A stretch of DNA of 64,000 nucleotides from the NCBI RefSeq assembly GCF_021130785.1, contig NC_060211.1:26459001-26523000 (forward strand), read 5' to 3'. The DNA comes from Homalodisca vitripennis. Lineage: Eukaryota > Arthropoda > Insecta > Hemiptera > Cicadellidae. A model generated the notes under the pieces. The model made no database searches and was not told the origin of the DNA. It saw nothing but the letters and a program-made list of their open reading frames with translations. The number at the start of each line of letters is the position of its first letter. The stretch's first letter is position 1. Positions 1 to 11,000 of the stretch are shown piece by piece. A program made the translations under genes and the position numbers.

Positions 1-66
1 AGGACTTCTTAGCCCTAACTTCGCCTAGTAAAATAAAGCTTAACTTTAACTTTTCTTGTATTGCAG

Positions 67-179
67 ATAAAACTCTAAAACTACACATTGCTCGTGCACT
101 GTTAGATTTACAAAATGATTTAGATGTCTTCTTCAACTACATAATAAACCGTTCTGTCAGATTCCATATTGATTCTTGA
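67..179 (+). CDS. possible terminal coding exon, unidentified
   Basis: A pyrimidine-rich tract ending in a good splice acceptor (cttgtattgcag, 55-66) is followed by 36 open codons in one phase (two bases, then codons from 69) and a TGA at 177-179. The peptide is mixed hydrophobic and acidic, including LHIARALLDLQNDLDVFFNY. I do not recognise it. A mariner element is inserted 6 bp after the stop. Such an open stretch could arise by chance in DNA like this, so the call rests on the acceptor plus the plausible composition. The rest of any such gene would lie upstream of the window. Confidence 0.22.
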
Positions 180-374
180 GGTCATACGAGGTAGTAATAT
201 CAAAACAGTCTCAATTCATTTATGTATTAATACGTTCAAAAAATTACGGAAATTTTTAAGTTTCGTGTGTCTGGAGAAACTGATTTTCAAGGTACTTTTT
301 ACTGTCCTCCTGAAGTATATTAACATTTCCAGTTGTTTTCATTGTTTCCCTTTTCAGTAGCAGCTGCTATGTTT

Positions 375-1530
375 GTTAATGAAAGTGGACCAAATAACTT
401 GAATTAAATTTTGTGTGACAAATTAAATATTGTGTAACAAAGTGTGAGATATTTTACAAAAGTCCTATGGTGAGTCTGTTATGAGGAAAACCTAAGTTTA
501 CGAATGGTATACACGTCTCAAAGATGTCAGTGAAGAAATTGAAGACGACGAATGCTCCTGACGCCCTAGCAACCGATGAAAACATGAAAAAGTGGGAGAA
601 ATTAACAATCCCCGTATTAAAGAAGTGTCACTGATGATGCTGGTATATCAATTGGCCTAAGCCACGATTTTTTTTAATGTTTTGGGTATGAAACGGGTGG
701 CAGCAAAATTTTATCCAAAATTGTTAAATTTGCAACAAAAACTGCAGCGAATGGAAATTGCTCAGGAGTTACTAAATGAAGTCAACGACGATGCAGAATT
801 ACTCAAACGATGGATTTACAATGAAGGAGGAGGAGCTCTTCTTATTGGAATATAAATTTTCTATTATTTCACAAAAGAAAACTCACAATTATCCAATAAT
901 TAGTGTATTTTTCACGAGGCTTTTCGACATCGAAGATGCCATCATCAGGTGATGGATTTACAGTTATGATGTCGAAACTAAGGCTCAATCATTCCAGTGA
1001 AGTGATTCTGGATTACCAAGACCGAAAAAGGCTCTACAGTAGGCTACAGACGAACGTGAAGGTTATGCTCACTGTATTCTTCGATTTTTATGACATTATG
1101 CTTCATAAATTTTTGCTACAAGGTCAAGCGATTAATAAGGAGTAATACCTGCAAGGTCAACGCCGTTTGAGTGAAGCAATCCCAAAAACGCCCGAATTTG
1201 TGGCAAACCATTTCATGGCTTTTGCACCATGCCAAAGCACCTGCTCACACTTCATTGCTTGTTCGTGAATTTTTTTCCAAAAACAGAACTGTAACGATGC
1301 TCCAGCCTCCATATTCTCCATCATGGCTCCGTGTGACTTTTGTATATTTCCAAAAATAAAGAACACCTTAAAGGGCCGTCGTTTTACAAGATAATGACAT
1401 TAAAAGTGAATTGCTTAAAGAGGTTATCCCAAAGATCGAGATTGAGAAATGGATCGAGGATCGGAAGTGCTGGTACAAGTGCATAGTATATAATGGGAAC
1501 TGTCTTGAAGGGTCTACATTATTGTAGAAA
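375..1530 (+). pseudogene. mariner transposase pseudogene
   Basis: Scattered over all three frames are pieces of a mariner DDE/D transposase in the right order. They are an N-terminal KFCV..., then VYEWYTRLKDVSEEIEDDE (about 498-555), MKRVAAKFYPKLLNLQQKLQ (about 688-750), WIYSYDVET (about 952-980), LLHHAKAPAHTS (about 1213-1250), a split YSP/APCDF block (about 1312-1340) and a C-terminal WYKCI (about 1470). The HHAKAPAHT block stands where mariners normally have HHDNAPAHT, so the second catalytic aspartate is lost. Several frameshifts and stops are present and there is an insertion between about 820 and 950. It resembles mariners that carry the NAPAHT and APCDFFLF blocks. No active product is possible. 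Confidence 0.88.
822..950 (-). repeat. short repeat inserted in the mariner, hammerhead-like core
   Basis: About 130 bp interrupts the transposase between its WIY and YSYDVET codons. On the minus strand it reads CTGATGA (948-942), a 6-bp stem with TTC loop (GGCATC/GATGTC), then GAAA (925-922) and AGCCTCGTG. The same motif order occurs in the foldback repeat at 24666-24907, with different but still pairing stem bases. It is probably a piece of the same dispersed family. The exact insertion borders are uncertain because a similar short word flanks both sides. Confidence 0.55.
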
Positions 1531-1593
1531 ATGCATATATTGTTCAAAAAGTAAAAATTACTTTATCCCGTTACTTTTTTAAAAAACCTCGTA

Positions 1594-2135
1594 TGGTAAT
1601 ATACTTCTTTCTAACCTCGAATAATACACAAGGAGAATGAAAATTCTGGAGTAAATTTAAGGATCGTTTTCCTTACTTACACAAGGCACTTGAACACTGG
1701 TATCAAGAAAAAGAAGCCGAGCAGGAAATGGAAAGATTAAAAGCTTAGAAGGGATGTTCACGAGTGAAGGGGCGAGGGCGGTACGAAGTTTGAGGTAAAA
1801 GGTGGGGAGATAAGTTGAGTTCTGTGATAAAAGAGGGTCAGCACTATACAAATCGATTGTGAATGTTAATCTACTGTAAATTGTAAAATCTGATAGATGA
1901 ATAATTTACTAGTAATCATTAATAGCAATAAAACAACATTGTGGCAATTACTGCTACAGCCCAATACTGCATTTAAATCGCAAAATAAATAAATATATAA
2001 ACAGACTTAGTACAATAATATGACGTTTTTAACTGTGAAATACTAACACATGTAGCCTAATGGAATGAGCTATAGATTTGAAAATTTCATGCATCAACAG
2101 CGAAGCATGTTATGTAACAAGTTCTGTTGCATACT
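1594..2135. other. no recognised gene
   Basis: A-rich sequence with short chance ORFs. Nothing in it could be assigned to a gene or repeat family. Confidence 0.5.
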
Positions 2136-2418
2136 CAAGGACGTAACCAGCAGGGGTGTCGAAGGGATCCTGACCCCCTCCAAATTTTTAATTTTTCAAT
2201 TACTTTTTTAGCAAACGATTATGATTATTTAAATAATTCAGCATTACTGACATGTACTGCTGAAAGATCGTTCTCAACCTTGAAACGGGTCAAGAAATGT
2301 TTGAGGAACAAAATGGGGAATGAGCGGTTGACTGCACTTACCTTACTTTAGGTCCACTACGAAAAAATATTAGTCGCCCTGACCCCCCCCCCCCAATTGT
2401 TTCCTGGATACGTTCATG
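2136..2418 (+). mobile_element. non-autonomous hAT-like element, copy 1
   Basis: The element runs from CAAGGACGTAACCAG to CTGGATACGTTCATG, imperfect inverted ends of hAT type. It is flanked by tgcatact (2128-2135) and ggcatact (2419-2426), an 8-bp target duplication with one mismatch. If each border is moved one base inward, the flanks are a perfect GCATACTC. Inside are a remnant of a hAT transposase C-terminus and a run of 14 C. A second copy lies at 8224-8483. Confidence 0.75.
2214..2351 (+). pseudogene. hAT transposase C-terminal dimerisation fragment
   Basis: About 45 codons read through TAERSFSTLKRVKKCLRNKM and GNERLTALTLL to a stop at 2349-2351. The ERSFS..LKR.K..LR..M..ERL..L pattern is the hallmark of the hAT family dimerisation domain. 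Everything upstream, including the catalytic core, is missing. It survives only as cargo inside a short element. The copy at 8.3 kb carries the same stretch with frameshifts. Confidence 0.8.
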
Positions 2419-2427
2419 GGCATACTC

Positions 2428-3954
2428 CTGGATTGTCTAAACAATAATATAGTATTATTTAGTCGATTGTCAAATATTGCATATCTTCTATGAAAGAAAA
2501 TGCCGACGAGCAATATATTTTCCTAAAAAGGATACAACTACTACACAAAAACTGTCCGTATTGCACTCTGGAAATATAACTTACACTCCACATTGTGTTT
2601 TATACTTAAATCGCAAAAATTACTTTGTCGTATAAGTGTTTTATGCACGTTTCATCGAAGGAAAAGGAATTTAAAATACGCTACAAGTTTAAAAATAGGT
2701 CGTAATTTTAAACCAATTATAACTGATACTGATGCATTTCAAGTGGACGGATCTCTGGCAGAAATCAACACTATGATTAATCTTCATATGTCTACTAATG
2801 GTGTCAAGTAACCCATCCATCAGTCATGCTATAAACAGTCGCGGCTCCAGTATACCCCTCTCCCCCCCCCACCACAGACTCACGAAGTCTAATATGGTCT
2901 AATAATATAGTAACTAGGCTTAATCTGGTTTCATGTATGCAGATGCGTATGGTTTTTACATTGTTGTGCCAGCAGATGTCATTGCAGGTAATTTTATGTT
3001 TGATAACTTCAACGTGGATCTGAGGTTCCTTATCAATCCACCTTATCTTCAAAAGCAGTTTTTTCGTCACAACATTTAGGAAACCCGGTTGATAAAGGAA
3101 AAATTGAAAGAAATGTATTCCGCAAGCAGTGGTAGGAATTTTAAGTAGAATTTTTGCATGTCATAATCAGGCTCAAATAAAAACTGTTTATGATTTGGAC
3201 GTTTGACAATATGTAGCCTTCATGAAATATGACTGGAGAGTATGACATGTGTTATCATTGGTCATATTATTTTCTCAAGTATATTTAATTTTAAAATTAA
3301 AATTTCCTTAAGTTGTACATCAACATAAAATCATGTCACTTCCTGAATCTGTAAAAATTTCACTTTATGATCTTCAGGAATTTTGAGCCTAATTAGAAGA
3401 AGATTTTCTAAATTATCTACTTTCTTTCTGCTGCTAAATTATCTACTGCGGAGTGATCAAAGAAATTCTACTTTTTATCACTTAAAGGAAGTTACCTTAA
3501 GGGCTATGAATTTTAACTTAATAAATATTTTCCCGACAAAATATACGGAGCCACCTTAATCAATATCAGCTTTACAAGTATTCTGTGTAGTAGTACAACA
3601 GTGCAATGTGTAACGGCTTTTAATTTTAAATAATTCCTATCTTCTAAGCTAACCTTTAAACCCAATTGAAGTTATGAAGTTCCTAAAAAGCCCTTACAAA
3701 GGGCTTGACGCTTTATTGATAACCATTGTCCGTGTCCAGACCATGCAGTAGTACAAGAAACTGCCTTGTGTAATGAAGACCATTTGACATTTCAAAATCT
3801 GCGAAATATAAGGAAATCAGATATTCGAATCTGGAAGGCACTACTGCAATACACCCATTTCTGGGTCCTTTTTGTTGGCCAACACATATCGACTTAATGT
3901 TTCCTATATGTTTATATTTATTCAAATATTTTGTTGCCCTCTCATAAATTTTGA
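2428..3954. other. no recognised gene; one short open stretch
   Basis: AT-rich with no repeat family recognised. A 51-codon open stretch at 2924-3079 (+) reads ADAYGFYIVVPADVIAGNF and onward after a weak acceptor-like sequence (catgtatgcag). The antisense strand is open too. I cannot identify it and do not call a gene. Confidence 0.4.
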
Positions 3955-4075
3955 TCAGCCCGTCTAGAATGTAATACAGTTACGTGATAGGCAGTATCTC
4001 GATGGATATTTATCTTCCTTCGCCATCAGTGTGGGCCGCATTCCGCAGCGATCCGATGGCTGGAGGCATTAGTAG
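3955..4075. repeat. single arm of the 5.9-kb inverted-repeat family
   Basis: This stretch (tctagaatgtaatacagtta, gccatcagtgtgggc, gatggctggaggcatta) aligns with one arm of the element at 5925-6235. Here only one arm is present. A short run of GATAA repeats follows at 4079-4093. Confidence 0.7.
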
Positions 4076-4293
4076 ATAAGATAAGATAAGATAGGAATGT
4101 TACCCGACCCCCATTCTTGTAAAACAAGGCAAATTACGCAGATTATAAAACTCTTTAGTGGTGGTTTAGAATGTAACACTTTGCAAGGTTTGGGGTTACC
4201 TTTTGACTGTTTAAATTGCATGTAAATCTTACATTTTTAAGAAACGGATATTATGCTACATATTAGTTATGTTATTAACTCCACTTATAGGGT

Positions 4294-4330
4294 TATCTAT
4301 ATATATATATATCTATATATATATATATAT
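4294..4330. repeat. TA-rich microsatellite
   Basis: Alternating TA broken by two ATC units. It directly abuts the perfect palindrome that follows. Confidence 0.9.
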
Positions 4331-4470
4331 TAATGTAATGTAAATAACTAAAACCCTTTAAATTAAAACTTTTTATTACATACACGTGTTTCGTGTTTAT
4401 TAACCGAAACACGTGTATGTAATAAAAAGTTTTAATTTAAAGGGTTTTAGTTATTTACATTACATTAATA
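4328..4470. repeat. perfect 66-bp-arm palindrome
   Basis: Arms at 4328-4393 and 4405-4470 are exact reverse complements over 66 bp, around an 11-base loop (tgtttattaac). Each arm ends at the loop with the gtttcg/cgaaac word. The absence of any mismatch suggests a recent inverted duplication or active conversion between arms. The cgaaacacgtgt word resembles the GAAAC segments in other dispersed repeats of this window. Confidence 0.95.
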
Positions 4471-5567
4471 TGCTACATATGTTTGTCTTAATTAAATATT
4501 TTCTTATATTCTAACTTATATGGATATTGGATTGGCCAGTTTTCAATTTTAAATGTTATCAAAACATTATTTTAGAAAATTCCAATTGTAATTCATCCAT
4601 TAAATAATTAAATATGAAAATTTCTCCACACTCTTCAAACATATAAATCATAAAAGAAAAACACTCTTACATTACGTAACCCTTTAAAACCCTATTATGA
4701 TATAATGCGGAGCCAAATACACCCCGAGCTGTACACGCCCAGCGGCAGACGTATCCAGGATGTGGAGGGGGATTATGAAGTGTCTAAGTGATCCTAATGG
4801 AGTCAACCCGGAGACAATGTGTGTGGGGAGTTAAGGGTTGAACATGGGGGCGCGTTAGTGAAGTCTTCATTACAAGGATTAGTCTTTTGTGTCTATAGAA
4901 GGGGTGATTACTACGATTACATCCAGACCCGGCCGCGAATACATCTACACTAACGTCCACATCGCTAGTGTATCTAGATGTGGTTCCCTCTGCGTACACT
5001 TGACTATACTGATATTTGCATGTAGCCTATACTTGAGAATGGTTGAAATATGCTATTGCCCACACAACTCTTAATTTTTTCAATATAGCAATTTAACGCA
5101 AAACAATTTCGTACTTTTTCTACTCTACTACGTTCCCACGGCTTTGCCCGCAATTTCTTTGCAACATTCCGTGTACATACATTTGATTGAATAAATTTCC
5201 GACGATATCTGTAACACTTGAACTATTTTAGACCAATTCATAGAGGAACTACAAAGTCGAAGTTCACAATTTTCTTAGAGAAAGCACTTGTGATGTAATA
5301 CGATACGGTCCTATGATATTTTTAAAATAGAATTAGTCGTATATCAGACATCAGGTACCCTTTTTCATTGTTCATAATTAAGAGGACCAAATTCTTATTT
5401 CATGTTTGCACTTATAATTTAAACTTTTTATATTTTTTCCAACGGAAAATTTGAGTATGCTATTTTGCCCCGAGAAACAATATAAATAGACCTACGTATA
5501 ATTTTGTAATGAGATTGGATTCAAAACAGTTTTATATGGATACAGTTAATTGTATGGATATATATAT
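4471..5567. other. no recognised gene; weak repeat remnant
   Basis: AT-rich. About 5134-5300 contains a degenerate copy (cacggctttgcccgcaattt) of the family represented by the better copy at 44850-45250. Short ORFs around 4784-5074 overlap on opposite strands and have no support. Confidence 0.4.
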
Positions 5568-5900
5568 ACAGGGTGTTTTGCGAGAGGTTGGTACAACTTT
5601 AGGATGTGATAGTAGGAACAAAAACAAGCAAAAAAAGTTCATATGGACATATGTCCTATCTCGCTTCGTTTAGCGTCTGTCTGTCCATATGTGTTTTTTA
5701 TTTAAAAAGTTGTATCAGAAGCCGTTGGAGCAAATAACATGAAACTTGGCAGTTATGTTAAGCTAATTAAAGGGAAAATTAAAAAATTAAACACCTATTA
5801 TCAATTTCCATTTCAAAATGGCGGCATTTACAATTTTTCAAACTTCAGCTTTTTTCTATACGATACAACTTCATAAATTGTTATAGCTCTCTCAGAAATT
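5568..5900 (+). repeat. dispersed repeat beginning ACAGGGTGT
   Basis: Starts with acagggtgttttgcgagagg after a TA run. It contains ttggagcaaataacatgaaa followed by cttggcag, and aaaatggcggc. Sequences with the same opening and a similar order of words occur on the minus strand at about 33290-33533 and 55190-55450. The element type is not known to me. Confidence 0.5.
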
Positions 5901-5924
5901 TCTGATCAAACTCTCTAGAATTGT

Positions 5925-6235
5925 TTTCTGTTAAATTATAGGTTTATCTCCAAGGGCAACGAGGTCCTGAACCAAAGGAGCTACTGGCTGCACTGATGGC
6001 TGGAGGCATTAATATCGGATCTACAACTACTGCAATAGTAACGAAAACCCGTGAATTAGTCGTTATGATTGTTAAACAAGATAAGAAAGTATTTTTGTTT
6101 TCGAGCGGTTTGTCATTAATGCCTCCGGCCATCAGTGCGGGCTGAAGACTCGCGCTGATGGCAACGAAAGAAAAACAACTCTCGAGATAGACATATCGCA
6201 TAACAGAATAAAATTCTAGATGGTTTATCTACTCG
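5925..6235. mobile_element. MITE-like element with long imperfect inverted repeats
   Basis: The inner parts of the arms, cactgatggctggaggcatt(aat) at 5990-6012 and its inverted partner at 6115-6137, match at 22 of 23 bases. Pairing continues outwards less perfectly to ctctagaatt at about 5930 and aattctaga at about 6212. The centre is about 100 bp. A lone arm lies at 3955-4075, which shows this is a dispersed family. No clear target duplication was found. The 85-codon minus ORF (5944-6201) is only the element read through. Confidence 0.7.
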
Positions 6236-7667
6236 ATAAACTGTCCAATGACTGGAAAACATCGTTTTATACTGCCTGCTGTCTTTAGGAATAGTTTAAG
6301 AGTTTCTGGTACATAACGGATTTTAACCCTATATCTATATTCCCCTACATCCCTCTATATTCCCTCTTTTCTCGATATCTCTATATTCTCTTAGAATATA
6401 AGTTGCATTTAAATTTATCTTTAACGTCTGAAAATGTTGTTTCAGGTGAGGTACGTATCCACCAATCAGCTTTGACTTATTGCTCTCAATTACGAACGTG
6501 AGTAATACCATTATATATATTAAATAAGATTAGTTATAGCTCGAGTAATCCTGATTTATTTATATCCCCTCTTTAATTATATTTATTCGTATCAGTACAC
6601 TGGTGAATTATATTTCCAACTGTGTGGCGGATTATTTTATTTCATCAAACTTCTTACAGTTACGTGAGTTTACACAGAGGATGTAAAACAAACCGTAAGG
6701 AAACACAAACTATAAAATGTATTCTGTACTATTTTTAAATAGAAATGAAGATTTGAGGTAGGTGTTGATATATTTAACGTTATTTATTTATTCTCTCGTA
6801 TAAATGAGTTAAATACATTTTAGACTATGGATTGTTGTTTTAGTTTATTTTAATGTAGAATTTGTAATTTGTAAACGTGAAATAGTTGCTCTGATAATCA
6901 GTGTATCTGAGAAACGCTTTAATGGATAAAGGCATTTTTACTAATTTATTTAAAATTAATGTTTTTCATAGAGGCTAAGCAGATGAAGCAGGTGGGTAGC
7001 ACAAACCTATTTAAATACATCTTATACTCATTTAAATAAAAACTTAAATATTACCTAAGAAAAACACTAATGTGTTAGCAATGTTACATAAGTTTGTGTT
7101 GTCCTATCTTTTTAAGGCATAAGATTTTGGAAAGGTCTTAAAGGCAGTCTTATTTTGATCTATATTGCAAGCCCTTAATATTCCCTTGCATTGGTTAAGA
7201 TGGATGAAATTGTTTATAACATACGTGAAATTTGGTGAAAGTTAATAATAGAACGATAAAACATTAAAAAGAGTTAAATTATTTGTTATTTTTGTTTCCT
7301 CCCCGATTGCAACAAGGGTGGCATCTACAGTTTAGATACATGTTCCTCTTTCTAATCTCTGGAAATTCACTACATTCAATATTTATTCTATAAAAAACAA
7401 ACATTTTCAATCATGCATCCCAATATGATGAGGGTGGAAAACATATGTGGACGGATTGTTCACTGTGGACCACAGTAAGACGATGGATTGCGAATGTTTT
7501 GTGTCTTAACGATCCCAAACTTGCATAACCCTGCTCTTTCAATTTAAGATATGTAGACATGCATAATCTTTAAAATTAAAATTGAAGATTCCATTCCTTT
7601 CATCCGCTTTCGTGAGCTCCACAATGGCTTAGGTCACCAGTCACTTTGATATGGTGAGCAATTTTGT
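6236..7667. other. AT-rich, no recognised feature
   Basis: Long AT-rich stretch with no ORF, repeat or RNA gene that I can support. Confidence 0.5.
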
Positions 7668-8045
7668 TTAATCAGATAAATCAACGATGACGTTATATAA
7701 GTCTCGTTGCAAAGTCAGACCACCCAGATCTATTGGCAAGGTGTCGGTTCTGATGTCGCAGGCCGTCACGTCTCCCGGCAATGCACATAAAGACGGTCGA
7801 GGCGAGGGCCGGAAACGCGTGCCTTGGTCCATTACCTTTTGGTAGCTGGAGTCCATCGACAGGCTACCGATCATCTGTCGGCAGCTGTCGCCGTAGCTTC
7901 TTACAGTCGCCGCGCCCGCAGGTGTTTGTTCAGCTGCACCTGAAAAAGTCATCATTGTTTTTGCACCTACCATTCGGCAACAAAAGTGCCAAAGTAAAAA
8001 AAATCTTTTTAAGCCACGTTTCTTGGAAATAACGATCTTCTTCAT
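7668..8045 (-). CDS. candidate 125-codon ORF, unidentified
   Basis: This is a GC-rich, CpG-rich island in an AT-rich setting, open for 125 codons on the minus strand and ending in ...NVIVDLSD and TAA. Its C-terminal half (residues about 50-125, including DVTACDIRTDTLPIDLGGLT) uses many codons ending in C or G, as real exons here might. There is no recognisable domain. An acceptor-like tttttcag occurs inside the ORF (near residue 36), so if it is real the true exon may be only the distal part. The plus strand is also open for 83 codons, so high GC alone could explain the lack of stops. Confidence 0.25.
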   Translation of the reverse strand: MKKIVISKKRGLKRFFLLWHFCCRMVGAKTMMTFSGAAEQTPAGAATVRSYGDSCRQMIGSLSMDSSYQKVMDQGTRFRPSPRPSLCALPGDVTACDIRTDTLPIDLGGLTLQRDLYNVIVDLSD

Positions 8046-8223
8046 TACTTAATTGCTGGACGTGACATGGTTACAGGAACTAGCAATACAATAGTAGAAG
8101 CCCTAATGACAAATTTAAAGCGGTAATCCTCCGTTGTTATAATTAATCGTAAATAATCGTATCGTTACTGAATGTATATTTTTATAAGGTTTCACATAAT
8201 ATTTTTTTAAGACAGAGTTAAGA

Positions 8224-8483
8224 CAAGGGTGTAGCCAGCGAGGGGGTCCAAAGGGTCTGTACCCCCCTCCGAATTTAAAATTTTGTCAATGATTATTTTT
8301 GTAAACGATTATTACTATTTAAATAATTCAGTATTACTGACGTATACTGCTGAAAAGATCGTTCTCAACAAAGAAACGGGTCAAGAACTTTTATAAGGAA
8401 CAAAATGGGGCCTTACTCTCTGCCCACTACGGGAAAATAATCAGGTTTCTGTACCTCCCCCCCCCCCAAAAAAAAAGTTATTG
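8224..8483 (+). mobile_element. non-autonomous hAT-like element, copy 2
   Basis: Starts CAAGGGTGTAGCCAGCGAGG and is flanked by a perfect 8-bp duplication agttaaga (8216-8223 and 8484-8491). It shares with copy 1 (2136-2418) the internal tttaaataattcagtattac(tgac) stretch, the frameshifted hAT dimerisation remnant (gaacaaaatgggg) and a C-run. The 3' end differs: a C-run, an A-run, then gttatt. Two copies with the same captured fragment and separate target duplications show that the short form itself moved. Confidence 0.75.
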
Positions 8484-8491
8484 AGTTAAGA

Positions 8492-10332
8492 ACAGGTATA
8501 TTACAGCCTCATTGATTGTAGCACTAAAGAACAATGTTAACCCTGATTTAATTTCAGTCGTTGAAGCTTTTCGGTATTGTTATAGGTTATTGAAGGTAAA
8601 AAAATCTTAAGTAATTCATTCTTTTAAATATTTAAAAAGTTTACTTGAAAGACTAAACAGTGTTTCAATGCATATTAAATATATCTTTAAAATGATACAT
8701 CTCCCCTAACACTAAAACGATATAAACGGCAATTATTCTAGAGCCGACCCTTAAATTTTAAATTTCATGCATCCAGTGTGAACTGATCAAATTTTCACTT
8801 TTTGACTTTTGCAGTAACGATTGTTCGTATAATAAACTTCTTAAATAGCATCAGGGTGATAATAATCTGATACTTTGGTAAAATAAACTACGAATTAATT
8901 AAACTTCTGCATAAGTAGTCGTTTCTTCTTTCGCAAAAAATTGTATATTTACACAATGTAATCCATCTCTCCACTAATAGCGAACATACACATTTAGTGT
9001 GTATGTATTAGTTATATTTAATATGTATTATTAGTTCTGTAGAAGTAACAAATCCTCTTTTATAATTATGAAATCGCTTTATCAAATTAAACTAACATAG
9101 GCTAATTGTCTATTCCTTGACCCAGGTTGCTTCTGCATTCACAGTATATATCATTCCTCTACCTCAAATATTTAGAATATGGTCTGGTGCAGTCTTAAGT
9201 AAAACATTTAGCATCGTTAAACTACCGGGACTGGAAGTAATGAGGAATAAAACTAAATAATAAAATATGATAATAGTAACATGATATCTGATTCAAATTT
9301 TATTTGTTGTATGCTATTCCATTGTCAATTAGACTAGGATAAAGCCCAACTGAATTGGTTCCTTTGTGATTTTCCCTTCACGTTGGTTCCGTTTTACCTT
9401 TGATTGTATTACTTGTGTGTAACTAATACAATCAACTATTTGACTAATTTTTGTCCGGATCATGCAGAGAAATCCGAGCTTGTGACTGTCTTTATGTTAT
9501 GTTTTATTTTTTATTTGTCTATTTATTTTATTTTATGTATTTAAAGCAGTACCTACTTTGAAGATAACGGCGCATTTATATTTCATAATAGGAGTTCTTA
9601 TGTATTACCCAAATTAGTTCGATATTTCGTCTGTCCCTCTTGGTTCGTTTCCGTATTCCAAATGCAACCTTGCTTAGTAATTGCGGATACAAATAAACAA
9701 ATAAATAGGGGACTCAAAATTTAAACTTTAACCTAGATTATGCAGTATTCTATAAGAAGATATATCGTCCAATGCCAACTTCTGATACCACTCTGACAGA
9801 GCAGAAAACAGCAGTAAATATACTATTTTAGATATATTATCACGTAGTATTAAATATTTGTTGTTATTTGTTAACTTTTGGCTCAAAGTATTATAAATAA
9901 TTTACTAGTGGTGATTCAATTCAAATCATCAGAGTGGTGTATATATCGTAATGATCCCAAAATAATTTACAATTATAAGCAAAATATTTCGAATCGTTGT
10001 GCTATCAAAAACTACCTCAGTCCTTACGATCGACGTCATTGCAAAGTCCGTTGTCTTGTATTAAGTAACATGAAGATGTTTGTTTTGAATCAGCTCTGCC
10101 AGGAGGAAAGAGAAAACTGGGAGTCAGCTGAGCGTAGAAGGTGGGCGTAGAAGCGTGAGCGTAACACCAGTCACGCGTTCAGCGTAAACCTTGTGAGACT
10201 CCTACTCCTCAGCTCTAGAGTATATGTATTGTTGTAAACTGTTGTCTCTAAACAGACTTTATTCTGAAATTACCTGAATATATGAGAATCTTTCGTTTTC
10301 TCTCTCCAGGTATTCCTGAATGTAAAATATAA
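8492..10332. other. no recognised gene; small hairpin
   Basis: AT-rich. A hairpin with arms ttgattgtatta / taatacaatcaa lies near 9404-9435. A 90-codon ORF (9878-10150) has no recognisable domain and ordinary intergenic composition, so I do not call it. Confidence 0.45.
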
Positions 10333-10760
10333 TTCAAATCCATATTTTATACGCCAGATAAGTAAAATGAAAATATGTCCCGAATGCATGTGTTACATAC
10401 CAGATTCGTAAAATAAAAATATGTCCCGATTCATATTTTACATACCAGATACGTGAAATTAAAGTATGTCCCGAATTACTATTTTAAATACCAGATTTGT
10501 AAAAGGAAAATATGTCCCGAATTCCTATTTTCCATACCAGATACTTGAAGTGTAAACTATGTCCCAAATTCAAGTTTTACATTCAGATTTGTGAAGTGAA
10601 AATATGTTGTAAATTCATATTTTACATGACAGCCAGATACGAAATAAACATGTCCCGAATTCATACTTTAAAATACCAGATTCGTAAAATGAATGTCCCT
10701 AATTCATACTTTACATACCAGAATCGTGAAATGAAAATATGACCCGAATCCATGTCAAAC
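10333..10760. repeat. 46-bp tandem repeat, about 9 units
   Basis: The repeating word is ccagat.cgtaaaatgaaaa + tatgtcccgaattcatattt. CAGAT anchors at 10355, 10401, 10446, 10492, 10538, 10584, 10634 and 10677, with CAGAA at 10719, give periods of 42-50 bp, mostly 46. Units are moderately diverged. A 76-codon ORF across it is an artefact of the repeat. Confidence 0.95.
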
Positions 10761-10981
10761 GTGCAGAAATAATCCCCTTTACGTTTTGGAAAACTTGCCA
10801 ATCATATTTTGCTTCACATATGCTCAAAAACACTGAAATAAATCACGTGTAAGAGACCACTGAGTTTAAACATTGGCTTACATTTCTTCTGTGGTAGTAA
10901 TAAACCCTTCTTTTACTTACCGGTACCTCAATATCAGAAGGAAGAATTTGGCGAATCTGTTGTATCCCGTATAAAGTTGTT

Positions 10982-11000
10982 GGGGGGGGGGGGGGGGGGG
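10982..11000. repeat. G19 homopolymer
   Basis: Nineteen consecutive G on the given strand. Length may be unreliable in any assembly. Confidence 0.95.

Larger units (their letters stand above)
187..1591 (+). mobile_element. full-length degenerate mariner transposon
   Basis: The ends read TA|CGAGGT at 185-192 and ACCTCG|TA at 1586-1593, giving the TA target duplication typical of Tc1/mariner elements. The 1.4-kb length equals a normal mariner of about 1.27 kb plus an internal insertion of roughly 130 bp. A broken mariner transposase lies between the ends. Beyond the outer six bases the two terminal repeats agree poorly, so the 5' end is degraded. The element is dead. Confidence 0.88.
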
